Shown: positions 23,620 to 34,329 of the stretch, piece after piece
How the letters are laid out: each line of letters begins with the position of its first letter
Numbering within the stretch: the stretch's first letter is position 1
Source of the DNA: Hericium rajendrae
Taxonomy: Eukaryota > Basidiomycota > Agaricomycetes > Russulales > Hericiaceae
DNA: 64,000 bases
Reading direction: 5' to 3'
NCBI GenBank assembly: GCA_033439255.1
Contig: CM065884.1
Location: forward strand, 2,790,001 to 2,854,000
Program-made: the position numbers and the translations under genes
Notes under the pieces: model-generated
The model's input: only the letters and a program-made list of their open reading frames with translations
Told to the model about the DNA's origin: nothing
The model's database searches: none

Positions 23620-24639
23620 GAGAATGGCACGATAAGACAAGATATCCGAATCGTGCTATAGTAGCTGATACTAACAGGATTGACGTAGAGTTGGCAAGCA
23701 CGATTGATGTGGGGTAGTCTGATCAACATGGAAGTGGTAAGCGTGGGGTGTGGGAAGCCTGATCTTGGCGTGGCTCACTGTTCAACATGGCATCCACACG
23801 TAAGTAGCAATGGTCTCAATCACTGTTGCTAGGTTGTCATGTATAGTTTGCATCTGCTAGTTAAAGTTACAGAGTACATTTACAGAATTGAAAATTTGTG
23901 TGGATGCCGATTGATCACTGCAGAACATTTTGGGAAACGATCAGAACAATTTGACTATCCTGCTGGACAAACTGAAACACAACTGCAGGCACACAGTCTT
24001 GATGCAAAGAAATTTATAGCATTGAAGATTTACCAACAATGATGATTGATGGGTGCAGAATGTTTCAGACAATGACCAGGGCGATTCAGAATGGACAAAG
24101 CTGCCCAGCCCACAGAGCTTACATAACTAGGCACACATGACGGGAATGCCTAGGAATGATACGAAGGGTACAGAATTAGGTGCACACAAGGAAATACCCA
24201 GAAATGATGCTGGAGAAACAGAAATAGGTGCACAGCTCAGGCCTAGCATGAGTAAGTACACAGCCCAGGCCCATAATGAATAAGTGCCCAGGGGTGGCAG
24301 AAGTACCCCTGCTGATTCAGATCAGAAAGATTCTAAAAATAGCTCATAGAAGCACCCAATATCTGATTTTGGCCTGGGTATATATACCAATATATTAAAT
24401 ACTAAGAGAAGGATTAGTCATCCTATTACAAAAGGCCTAAAGGCTAATAGATGATCTTAGTACTTAATAACTATTGCCGTAACATAGTATGGCCTATTAC
24501 AATAGTAGTATCATTATAAATTTAATAGCTATGGCTCTGCAGTTTATATATCTCACATGTAGCTCCAACATGCTATGATGCCCAGCCACAGCCCTAAATG
24601 ATCCTCTTGCCCCTGCTCTGCCTTTTGTACATACCAACG
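23620..24639. other. No gene seen
   Basis: 23700-23760 has two GCGTGG-containing near-repeats. 24180-24300 has loosely repeated GCACACAAGG/CCCAGGCC words. 24370-24560 is AT-rich with TAGCTATGG words and may be an eroded end of a CATCTGA-type element (ATATCTGATTTTGG at ~24349). None of this is strong. Confidence 0.35.
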
Positions 24640-25152
24640 TGTGCAGGATCACAGAATATGCACTGCTGCCCCATGCGTGTCATTTGCATACTGTCTGCAT
24701 GCTGTCAATGATGTGCGTACACAGGCCATGTCATCGCCCCATCCCCATGTGCTCGACCATGTGCATATTCAACACCCTATGTGCCCGTTCAAGGCCTTAC
24801 CCACCCATCCAAAGCCTTGCATGCCCGTTCAACATCCCACATGCCCATTCAATGCCCCATGCACCTGTTCAATGCTCCATGCACCCATTCAATGCCTCGC
24901 ATGCCCATTCAATGCCCTGTGCACCCATTCAAGACTCCACATGCCCAGCCAAGGCCTTACATGCCTGCTCAACACCTCACATGCCACGACAATGTCCAGC
25001 ACGCATGTCCATGTCCCTTACTGCCCTGCACATGCTCTCAACACTGCATGCTAGCATAGCACCCACACAATGCCCCACATGCCCAATCAACACCTCACAT
25101 GCTCACACAGATGCCCATTCATACACATGCATGGCCTCATTCTCATGGCAAT
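24640..25152. repeat. Minisatellite, ~20-bp unit (TTCAATGCCCCATGCACCCA-like)
   Basis: Units such as TTCAATGCTCCATGCACCCA follow each other with a 20-base period from ~24780 to ~24990, with looser copies on either side. Every frame is rich in Met, Pro, His and Cys, and this is only the repeat translated. The tract is cut at its right side by CATCTGA element A. Confidence 0.8.
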
Positions 25153-25489
25153 CATCTGAAAAATCTGATTTTTATATAGCAAAGGGTCAAACTATGGGTT
25201 CTATCAGTGAGCTATGGAGTCTATGGCTTTGACTTGTTAAGCTATATAGAGCTATGACAGCTGCCATAGCCTCCATAGCAGGCAGTGTAAAATATATAGC
25301 CTCCATAGCTAGTAGTTTTAAATACATAGAGCTATACTACTTAATAGGGGGAGCTATAGCTCCTATGATTACTATACTGGCTATGTTCAGTTAGATAGGC
25401 ACTGAAGAAATTTCTTGAATTTAAATGATGAAATTTATTACAAGTAGTCTACTATAATATTACAGTAATCAAGTACCTAATTGAAGATC

Positions 25490-26600
25490 CCGCACACGCA
25501 TACAACAGCACGCGCAGACAATGTAAGACCCGTCATCGGAACCGTCATGTGGGCGCGGTCGCTGACAAGCATGTCTCCGCGCGCGCAGAGGGCCGTCTGC
25601 ACTGCGCGCGCTGTCGCCGGTGTGCGGGGCCTTGTGCGTGCAGATGGGACTGCAGCTGCCCATGCGCGTGCCATCGCCGGCGGGCGTGGCCTAGGGTGCG
25701 GAAACGGCACCGTGCATGGCCTTGGGCGCGGAGACGGTGCCGTGCGTGGTCGCGCATGCAGACGATGCCATGGCTGCTGCCCACGCCGTGCGTGGGCATG
25801 TGCACGCACTGGCGCGGCCGTGCGCGCTCAGTCACCGGCCTGCGTGGCTCTGCATTGGCAGATGAGGCCGTGCGTGCAGTCCGCACGCTAGCAGGGCCGT
25901 GCGCGGCTGCCACGCCGTGCGTGCGTACTCGCGCTGGCACGGGTGTCCTCGGGCGTGTGCAGACGTGTGCGGCGGGGAGCAGGGCGGATGCGGGCGACCA
26001 CCCACGTGTTAGCGAGGCCGGACGTGGCGGCGCTCGCCATGTGCGCCTGCATTTTCATGCTGGCGCGGTCGTCTGGCCGTGCGGGCGCAGGGTGGTGCCG
26101 TGCGTGCGCTGGCCGGATCGTCCGCGGCTGCCCGTGCAGCGCTGGCGGTTGTCCGCAGCTGTACGCGCAGACTTGCCGGCGTGCGTGGCCCCATGCATGC
26201 CGGCGGGGCCACACACACGTGTCTCCACTGGCAGCGGGGGCGAGAGCGAGTCGGGGGCGGGCATGGAAGTCGGGGCTGGGGTTTGCACTAGAGGGCGGCA
26301 GCAGGGCTGCCCACTGGCGAGTCGTCCACGGCTGCCCGCATGCATGTGCATGCGAGGCCGTGCGTGACAGCCCCTGCGCGGCTGCCCGCGATGTGCGCAC
26401 ATGCGTGCATGTGCTGGTGCAGTCGTCCGCGCCCGTGCACATGCAGTTGCCGGCGGACGTGGCTCCGCTCGTGCAAGTGGGGCTGTGCGCATGTGGGCGG
26501 GGTCGCACGGGGATGCGGGCATGGTGGGGCTTGGGCGTTGAAGCGGGGTTGCTGCGTGGGCGGGGTAGAGGGACGGTTGGTCGAGTCTCATTGCCGTGGC
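25490..26600. other. GC-rich core of copy A
   Basis: The core is dominated by GTGCGTGC, GCGCGGC and CGTGCGC words, in sharp contrast to the AT-rich arms. Long open frames exist on both strands and in several frames at once, all rich in Arg, Ala, Pro, Cys and His. This is the signature of composition, not of coding. It corresponds in position to 57950-58830 in copy B. Confidence 0.7.
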
Positions 26601-26611
26601 AACGAGACTCG
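26582..26611. repeat. Hairpin 1 of copy A
   Basis: Arms CGAGTCTCATTGCC and GGCAACGAGACTCG with a 2-base GT centre. The one non-complementary position becomes a G-U pair if the minus strand is transcribed. Copy B has the same hairpin at 58839-58868 with perfect arms. Confidence 0.85.
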
Positions 26612-26682
26612 GCGACGAGCAGAAGGGATGGGGCCGCGGGCAGGCTCGTTGGCGTGGGCTCAGTGGATGGTCATGAGAAAAC

Positions 26683-26717
26683 ATGAATATCGCTCGTTTG
26701 CAATGAGCGATATTCAT
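26683..26717. repeat. Hairpin 2 of copy A
   Basis: Perfect 13-base arms ATGAATATCGCTC and GAGCGATATTCAT around a 9-base loop. The corresponding hairpin in copy B (58990-59032) has a different arm sequence but keeps pairing. Confidence 0.85.
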
Positions 26718-27163
26718 TTGATTAACACGAGAAGACAAAAAAAAGATTCGTTTGCATACCTGAGGGCCCCACACCTCTGCAATCCTCCCGAGCCATAAGC
26801 GACACCACATATTGCGTGTGGAAAGAGCGAAACAGGAGACGAGGGGGAGACGAAGGGAGAGGTGGAGGCAGGAGTGGTGAACGAAGAAACGCACCAAGTC
26901 GCGCGTCGAGTGTAGCCACAGCACTCGACTCGCGCGGCTGGCGGTTTCGAGTTCAACAAATCAAATCAAATGTTTTAAAATCCCAGAAAAAACGTAGCAC
27001 ATATAAAATTATTTTATCTAGACTAAGAATGAGCCAGATACATGTATACCCTACTGTATGTCCTTGAGGAACCGGCCTATCTTAGTGAAGTCTGAATTGG
27101 TAGCCCCTGCCATGGCACCCGGCAACCGCCGGTCAGCTGCAATTCAGGCTCCGACGTGCTCGC

Positions 27164-27205
27164 CTATATAAGGCATGCATGACGCGCATCCTCTCTCTCT
27201 TCCGT
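27164..27205 (+). promoter_or_regulatory. TATA block and CT-rich start region of copy A
   Basis: CTATATAAGGCATGC is followed by GACGCGCATCCTCTCTCTCT. Copy B has the same block at 59467-59507 with only a few base changes. This is a conserved core-promoter-like block reading rightward into the AT-rich arm. Its activity is inferred. Confidence 0.6.
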
Positions 27206-27985
27206 ACCACTACCATCTCTCGTCTTTCGCCCTCCTCTCCTTTTTCTCTTCAACTCTTTATGTTCGGTAAGTCCTCATGTTGTTATGATGTTGATTAATA
27301 CTTATACTTATGTATTATCTTTGTAGACTTGAATATTTTCGCTTTTTCTTCACTTTAGTAAGTCTTATAATTTGTTCTTTCTTTTTATTGTTTACTTATA
27401 ATAAGTTGTTGACTTGAAGGTTTCATTTTCGCTTTTTATTGTCTTTGAAGGGTAAGTCTTTGTTATATCTTTTATCTAATCTAGTCTAACTCATATTTGT
27501 AGATATATATGCTTACTTACTTGATAGTATCATGTAGTTTTATCATATATTAGTGTCTTTGTATATTAGTGTATCTGATAAAATGAAGTGTTCTGAATTT
27601 TCGATGTTTTGTTTGTTTGAGATGTAATTGCTTTTAAGCCTATGAAACAATTCAGATAATTGAAGTATTTCAATAGCATTGTTAGGCAATATATTACTTA
27701 GAGATAATATAGAGTAGATAGCAATCCTATTAAGCTAGATATGATATGATAATAGACATACAGAACATAACTGATATAGTATCTATAGCTATCATAGCTA
27801 TGCTTTATGCTCTGATAGCTATCATAGCTATCATAGTAGAGCATAGCAGTCCTATTTGACTACATAGCTTATCATAGATAACCCTTCAACTATGAGAGCC
27901 CTATGTATAAAAGGGGATTGCTATGGACCTATGACTTCTATATAAGTTATATAGGACAATATAGCATTGGTATATTTTTCAGATG

Positions 27986-28379
27986 ATGTACGCACAATGG
28001 CCTGCAATCACACCCTAACCCCCTGTGTGCATGAAATGCCTTGCTTGCCTGCACCACATCCCACGAGTGCCCTTGTGCTTAACATCCCATGCATGCAGCT
28101 CAATGTCCCATGCATGCAGCTCAATGTCCTGTGCATGCAGCTTAATGTCCTCCACCTGTGCAGAATGCCTCATATCACCCTGGTCTTGCCTGCCACCCTG
28201 CATGCACATGACACATTCCACTCTCACACACAATCCCCATCCTCGTATGATCTGCCCCACTCTGCACATGCATGTGCCTATGCACAGCCATTCATGTGCC
28301 ATCTTCATGCCCTTTGTATGCTCAACAGGCACTGATGCTTGATGGTGCTTAATTTCATGTCAGCGCTGGTGCTCATTCA
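27986..28379. repeat. Minisatellite region continuing to the right of copy A
   Basis: A 21-base unit (CCATGCATGCAGCTCAATGTC) repeats about three times at ~28088-28152 in a CA/CC-rich stretch. It is similar in flavour to the tract left of copy A, so the element probably inserted within one repetitive region. Confidence 0.6.
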
Positions 28380-28772
28380 TAGTTATAATTAGATTTTTTT
28401 TGTAACTTTGTACATAGTTATGATGAAAACAATATAAATGGATTTGACTTGTATTTTAGTGTGAACTTTGTCATATGTATACTTTGCATAATATGCATAG
28501 TTGCTGTATATCTCACAGATGTCATAGCATATGGCTTACACTTACAAGGTGATATAGTTGACATAGGTTACATAGGCTCTATAGCACATAGAGACATGTT
28601 TATAGCTCCTATAGCTATGCTGAGTAGCTATATAGCATACATAGATAACATATAGGGCTATGTAGTCTGTATAGTTACTATAGATCTATATATCTGTATA
28701 AGACTTGTATATAGCTCATAAAGCTTAGATAGTTGTAGCTGATAGCTATATAAATTTGAACTTTCTCAGATG
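28380..28772 (+). mobile_element. Solo right-end fragment of a CATCTGA-family element
   Basis: AT-rich sequence with AGCTATAGC/CATAGAT subterminal repeats ends in CTTTCTCAGATG (28761-28772), matching the right end of copy B. No matching left end was found with confidence. Confidence 0.5.
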
Positions 28773-28849
28773 TCTGCCTTGTGACTTTCCAGATGCTTAG
28801 TGAAGACTCCTTCCTCAAATAGTTGATGTATCCTGTGGTTCAACTGGTC

Positions 28850-28973
28850 CAGACTTTTGATGTCCCATTACAAGTGGATCAGATCAATCAGGAGCTGTCA
28901 GTAGGGTTAAAAACTGTCAGGTCAATCAGAAAATTGTCAACCTTCCTAATGAGACACTGTAGGTCAATCAGAA
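28850..28973. mobile_element. Fragments of a CATCAGG-type MITE
   Basis: GGTCAATCAGAAAATTGTCAACC followed by TTCCTAATG (28919-28951) matches the right arm of MITE copies 1 and 2. A second GGTCAATCAGAAAGT follows at ~28961. The left arm is not recognisable. Confidence 0.5.
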
Positions 28974-29178
<205 letters not shown>

Positions 29179-29403
29179 AAGGAGTATATTATACTATTAC
29201 AATTGTAAGCTCAAACCAAAAATCACAAGAGACCTGTGAGCCTATTTTTGTATGCTTAAAGTTTTTTTGCAGAATTTTCAGATTTAAAAATCTTGTCATG
29301 CCTGAAAGCAATGAGCATATGACTATGATTGTGATGCACCTGTACAATGAGGGAAGGAGGGATTTAGCCTCAAGACAAAGAAAGCTGAAATAGGAAGTAC
29401 TTA
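29179..29403. other. No gene; left flank of Gypsy-2
   Basis: AT-rich sequence without recognisable features up to the TGTAACA taken as the start of the Gypsy-2 5' LTR. Confidence 0.4.
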
Positions 29404-29835
29404 TGTAACATACGAATGCTAGAAACGAGTGCCAGCACTCGTCTTGTACCTCTTGTCTTACCATTACAATCAAGTTTCCTTTCGTCTCTTTTTCTCTTTT
29501 CTTTTTCTCTATCTCTCATCTCTTTCTCTGTTTCCTCTCTTATACGTTTCTCTCTCTCTTGCCTACTAACAGTTTCTATCGACTCTAGGAACGGGACGAC
29601 TCGCATCACGGTTCAAGACATGACACTCCTCCCCAGCTCTTATCTTCCGGAGGGAGGTTCGCTCCCTCCCCATTCCCCAAGAGCCAGGTAGGATCGCTCC
29701 TGCGCATCGCTCGTAGAGGCCGAGCTTTGCTCTCTGAGGCACCTTCCAGGGCCGACCTACAACTTCCTTCCTCTCCTTGTCTGCCAGCTACCTTAGACTA
29801 CGTACCGGTTTTGTGGCCTCCATAGGAGTGTCACA
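29404..29835 (+). repeat. Probable 5' LTR of Gypsy-2
   Basis: The segment starts TGTAACATACG and ends GGAGTGTCACA, the same TGTRAC..GTNACA ends as the other LTRs here. TGGATACATCC (29839-29849), the presumed primer-binding segment also present in Gypsy-1 and LARD1, begins three bases further. The left boundary cannot be checked because the 3' LTR is outside the window. Confidence 0.55.
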
Positions 29836-30095
29836 AAGTGGATACATCCAGAAAGTAGTTCACCCTGGCCGGCAAAGGAAGAGGAGTAGCTCCTCAGCCG
29901 AGGACGTCAGGCCTTATTTCACCTGCTCGTCCCTCGCTCGATCTCGCCAACCTCGGATCCCCTCTTACCAACATGTTGGCCTCTCGAGCCTCCGCCTCGC
30001 AATCGTTCCCCATGAAAGCACAACAGTCCACAGAAGACTCTACCATTTGCTCTCCTCAACCGAGGAAGCCTATCCCCATTATTGTCCAGCCCGAC

Positions 30096-30664
30096 TGTAA
30101 CGGACAATGAGAGTCACGCTACGACCGGAGGTTCACTATCGAGGGTCGGCGGGCGAGTATGATGCAGAGGTGTCGAAGACCTCCTAGGGCGCAGGCTAGA
30201 GCATCGTTGAGGATTCCTCGACGACAGAAACAAGGGTGATTGACCTTCGAGAGGACCGCGTGCAAGGATTCCTCGTACGCAGTCGTCGAGAGAGTGAGAG
30301 GAAAGAGGAGGCGAGCGGTGCTCACCACGTCGAATCCAAAAGCTGGAGCTTACCTAAGCAGAACGTCAATCGCGCCTTTGCGTCGTCGGAGACGAGAAAG
30401 GCGGGGTGCTCGACTGATCGAGCTGTCGACGTCACACGAGGGAGAGAGCGAGAAAGGAGAAGAAAGCAAGAAACGAGGTAATAGTCAAGAGTGAGTTAGA
30501 TACATGAGAGCGCACGACTTATATACGTTTTCCTCCTCTCGCTTATCCTGCTCGGGTACCTCCCGGCCCGAGCCTGCTGACTCGTGCGCGTCGTCTGATC
30601 TCGCCCCGGTCGGTCCGTGCTGGCGCGTCTTGAGGCTCCTTCCTTATATGGACCGTCCGTCACA
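30096..30664 (-). repeat. Gypsy-1 LTR (3' with respect to the element)
   Basis: 569 bp with ends TGTGACGG and CCGTTACA (minus strand). It pairs with 45580-46148. Confidence 0.95.
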
Positions 30665-30677
30665 AAGCCCCCCAGCC

Positions 30678-32303
30678 TCAAGGTGCAATAGTACTTCCCG
30701 GAAGGGTGAGAAGGCCGAAAGGCTGCAAGGCCGGGTTGCCGGAAACCATGTTAGATGCGAACGATTGAGAGCCCCACGACGTATGGAGGCGGTGCAGAGG
30801 GTGAAAGAGCGAGTCATGCATGTGCATTCGCCAGGCTGCGTGGTTAAGCTGGCCCCCCCCATTTCGGAGACGTACGAGATTCCGCTGGAACCAGGCTTCG
30901 GCCTGGTCATTCCATTCCCCTGTCCAGAGCGCTGATACTTCGAATTGGGCAAAATCCGGCCACAGGCCATGGCCGCTCACGTTGCCGACCAAGATGCGGT
31001 TTTCTTCCTCGGAGGGGCGGTCGCCGACGACGAGCCGAGGCACCGGATACGAGTCACCCTGCCGGAAGACCATGGCAGAGGAGGAGGGGCCCAGAAGAGC
31101 GTCCCGCATGATGTTGGGACCTCCGAACTCAATGGCGAGGTGCCATGCGAGGCCGCCGCGGAGGATAAAGTGTCAGGCGTGCGGCCGAGCTAGGATGGTG
31201 CGAACGGCGCGTTCCCAAGCTGCGAAGAGAGGCGCGGTCGTCGCGGGGCCTGTGTAGTGGAACCAATCACCGAGGGAGTGCCCGGCTTGCAGGTATTCCG
31301 GCATTTGGTGTGTGGGCAAGTCGGGTTCGGCTGAGGCAACGGCCCGACGCCATGTGAAGCCTACGCCGCGCTGAATGAGCCACGGGATGAACTCGGCGTA
31401 GGATGCCTGTGGATTCCGCTGGCGCCACGTGGCGGCACGAACGATGCTGTGCGAGTCCAAGTACAAGTACCCGTCTGCATGTGTTAGGTCGACACTGGGC
31501 AGTTGAAGGGGGGCGGGCAGGGAGGAGGAGGTCAGGCGAGGAGGCTCCGGAGGCGAGAGGGGAGCGATGAGCTCAGCCGCGGAGGCGAGGGGCAGGGCGG
31601 GGGCCATGGCGGGTGGAGGGAACGTGGTGACAGGGGCTGAAGGCGCGACGACCAGAGCGGGGGTAGGAGGTGCTGAAGGGTTAGGGGCCGGTGATGACGG
31701 CTCCGCAGATACCGCGGGAGCGTCCGAGTCATCTGTGATACGAAGCAGCAGGGATGGGGGCGAGGCGTCAACCGTGGAGAGGCGCTGCAATAGAGATAGC
31801 TGGGCTGATGCCGGGGTGGGCAGACCGGATGAGTCGGGCGAAGGCTGCGACCGCTGCGAGGACTCCTCGGAGATTCGGGAAAGCAGCGAATCAGAGATCC
31901 GGTCGGAGAGGGATAGCGCCACTGTGCTGGGAAGGAGTGCAGCCGGGGATGAAGGCAGCAGCCAGGGCGTGACGGCTATGATGAGGGGACAGAGAGCGGC
32001 CGCGGGGACGAGGCTGGCGACGAGGGGAGGGAGACGGCGACCGACGTGGGTGTTTGCGCCAGTGGGAGAGTTCCGCGCTGGAGTATGTTGGGCGGTACGA
32101 GTTTGACGGTGGAGGCGGCAGTCAGGAGGAGCTGGTCGAGGGTCCGCCTTGTGATGCGGCGGTTTCCAGGTCTCGACGGCAGCGAGCGTCTTCCTGGGAG
32201 GCAGCTGCTGCTGCTGCAAGGGCCCATGCTTCGTCTTCGTCGGTGATGATCGGGTCCATGCAATGGGGAGAGGGACTCGATCCCAGGGATACTGGAGGGT
32301 CAT
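30678..32303 (-). other. Gypsy-1 second accessory part (Pro/Ser-rich, with SLLxRI repeats)
   Basis: Protein-like minus-strand sequence follows the first accessory part. It is rich in Pro, Ser and Ala and carries a repeated short motif (LSDRISDSLLSRISEES, SLLQRLS, SLLLRITDDSD). A non-repetitive region with WRQRNPQASYAEFIPWLIQR and, further on, GHGLWPDFAQFEVSALWTGE then follows. A counterpart with the same repeated motif lies at the right end of the window in Gypsy-2. Function unknown. I do not recognise it as any standard Gag, Pol or Env domain. Confidence 0.55.
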
Positions 32304-34215
32304 CGTCTGGGGTCATGGCCCTAGCCTTGCCTTTGCCCTTGTTACTGGCTGGCGCAGGAGACGGTGGCACCGGGGTTGGGGACGAGATATGCATGGGACT
32401 TTGAGCAGGCGGCGGCGTGATTGATCCCTGTGGAAGAGGAGTCATTGGCAGGGGTCCCATGTAAGCGTCGTGCTCATCGAGCTGAAGGAGTTGAGCTGCG
32501 GATGGTTCTGGTGCAGGCTCGGGCGTAGGGGCCCTGGTCTCCGGCAGAGATGGCGGTGCGGGACCTAAGATGTTCAGGGCATGGATGGAATAGTCGGCCG
32601 GGCCAGAGAAGGGCTCCAGTGCCTCCGCGGATACCGCGGGGGTGACAGGAGGGCCAGGGATGATATCATAGCTGTGAGGGCCGCTGGCTAGATCGTCGTC
32701 GTTGTCGTCTTTGGGTGCTCGTAAACCTGCAATGCCCATTTCTTCTGGAAGCTCACCCGTTGCGATGACGCAGTGTCCTTTGGCTGGGTAATCCCAATAG
32801 AATACGTTGTTGCCGATGAACCCGTTCATCTGTACTGATTTCCAATTGTAGCGTGTTTCTTCCGAGGTGTCGTCGCGCGTATACCGGGTGACGAACGACC
32901 AACGAAATTGGCGTGGCGGCTGTCCCAAGTTGATGCAGCTGGGTTTGTGTTGACGAGGGCCGGAGGATGAGGCTGCCGAAGGGGACGGGCCCGTCGATGT
33001 AGTAACGGGAGGGGCCGGCACGGGTTGAGAGGATGCGGATGCCGCAGTCCGTTCAGGTTGCAAAGGGGCCGCCTGAGCATTACGTTGACGTTGTCGTTCC
33101 TGTTGTCGAGCGCGTTTGAAAGTGCTCATCTCGGCATGGTGGGCGCGGAGCTGGGTACTGTCCCAGTCTCGCCCGTTGTGTCGAGCAGGATCTAGGCGAG
33201 CGACGGACGAGTTCCCGCGAGCTGCCTCGTCCCAGAGATACGCCACGGGGACGCGATGGCGAAGCATGAGGTCGACATCCAGGAGGCGCACAGGACCTAC
33301 CGCAGGATCGAGGTAGGTGCCTACAAGGGCGACGCTCATCCATGGGGTGTCGCGGACGACGCTTCGCCAGTGTTCCGGTGCAGGCAGGAGCTCAGAGTAA
33401 TTAGGCGGGCTATGAGCCAGTATCCAACGTAGAAAACCCCACCATTCTAAGTATGATCCTCGGGTGCAGAATAAGAAAAGGCATAGCTCTGCGGCTGAGC
33501 GGGCGCGGGGTGAAGGGACATCCATGTCCATGGGAAAGTGATGGATGCCGAGCCCGTGAGCGATAGAAAGAGCGACACTTCGAAGCCGCGAATACTCATC
33601 CCAGATGGCGGTCCAGGCGTCGTGGTCCAAGACGTAACCTTCACCCTGAGGATTACCTCGGAGGAGATTAAGTTCGCCGTTTTGGAACCAGGCCCAGTGG
33701 CCGCTCAGTCGTTCGTCGAAGACAGGGCGGTACGGCATCCAGGGCAACGTGTTGTCGTACCATACGGGGTACGCCACATGGTCGGGTGTCGCAAGATACG
33801 GTGGTAGCAGGTAGTGACTGGAGGTGCTGCGCATATCCGAGGGCAAGGGTCCGAGGTTGTGGTGTGGTTGAGGTGCGAAGTCGCCGAGGAAAACCCAGGT
33901 GTGCACGCCGTCCACCGTAGTCCATGCATGAATGATTTGGCGGTCGGCGGAGACGAACGGCGCGTGTCCCTGCTCAGGGTCCCATGTAGCGGGAGTCGTG
34001 CCTTCGTCGATGCGGTCGGATAGCGCGGCAAGCGGAGGTATGGAGGAGTGGGACGCGGATCCCGCGGTCCCATGCGACGCTCGGTGCGCATTATTGGAAG
34101 ACATAGAGGAAGGAGAAGCGAAAGAAGAATAAAAGAGAAAACGGAATCGACGAGGATGCCTCGTCGATGTGGGATGAAGGGAAGAAGGAGAATGAAGAGC
34201 CCGCTTTCGAGGCAC
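32122..34215 (-). other. Gypsy-1 first accessory part after pol
   Basis: A long minus-strand frame (about 697 codons) lies directly after the chromodomain end of pol. It contains NLGPLPSDM, WYDNTLPWMPYRPVFDE, GFLRWIL and FVTRYTRDD..NWKSVQMNGFIG, and a Pro/Ser-rich C-terminal third with KGKGKARA, a possible nuclear-localisation-like basic patch. Gypsy-2 has a colinear counterpart (61753-63396) sharing NLGPxPS, WYDxTxPWxxYRPV and GFLRW. Conservation in both elements suggests a real element-encoded protein of unknown role. No membrane segment typical of Env is seen. Confidence 0.65.
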
Positions 34216-34329
34216 GAGATTATTTTAGCGGAGTTCGAATTAAGCTCGGAACTAGCCGAAGCGAAGATAAGAGGGAGGATCGATAGATAAGTAGATAAGT
34301 GCATAGATAGGAAACGATCCTTCGGTGCA

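Larger units (their letters stand above)
25153..27985 (+). mobile_element. CATCTGA-family element, copy A
   Basis: The left end is CATCTGAAAAATCTG and the right end ATTTTTCAGATG, with AT on both sides (25151-25152 and 27986-27987). The order of parts is: subterminal CTATGG/CATAGCT repeats (25190-25400), AT-rich DNA, a very GC-rich core (25490-26600), two hairpins (26582-26611 and 26683-26717), a segment with a minus-strand splice-donor-like CCTCAG|GTATGC at ~26758-26764, a divergent promoter-like interval, a TATA block (27164-27173), a CT-rich start region, AT-rich DNA with TAAGTCTT words, and CATAGCT subterminal repeats up to the right end. Copy B matches this order throughout. No transposase is encoded. 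Short inverted ends, 2-bp duplications and dense subterminal repeats recall CACTA elements, but the ends do not begin CACTA. Confidence 0.85.

Noticed and set aside
24639-25232. 197-codon Met/Pro/His/Cys-rich frame as a secreted cysteine-rich protein
   Set aside because: It is the translation of a 20-bp minisatellite, and all three frames look alike in composition.
25477-26924. Long open frames (up to ~289 codons) on both strands in the GC-rich core of copy A as protein genes
   Set aside because: They are open in several frames at once, have Arg/Ala/Pro/Cys/His-dominated composition, and no equivalent frame is conserved in copy B. This reflects the lack of stop codons in GC-rich DNA.
24349-28772. 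A larger CATCTGA element enclosing the minisatellite and copy A
   Set aside because: The right end is good but the left candidate (ATATCTGATTTTGG) is weak and the flanking pairs do not match, so only the right-end fragment was annotated.
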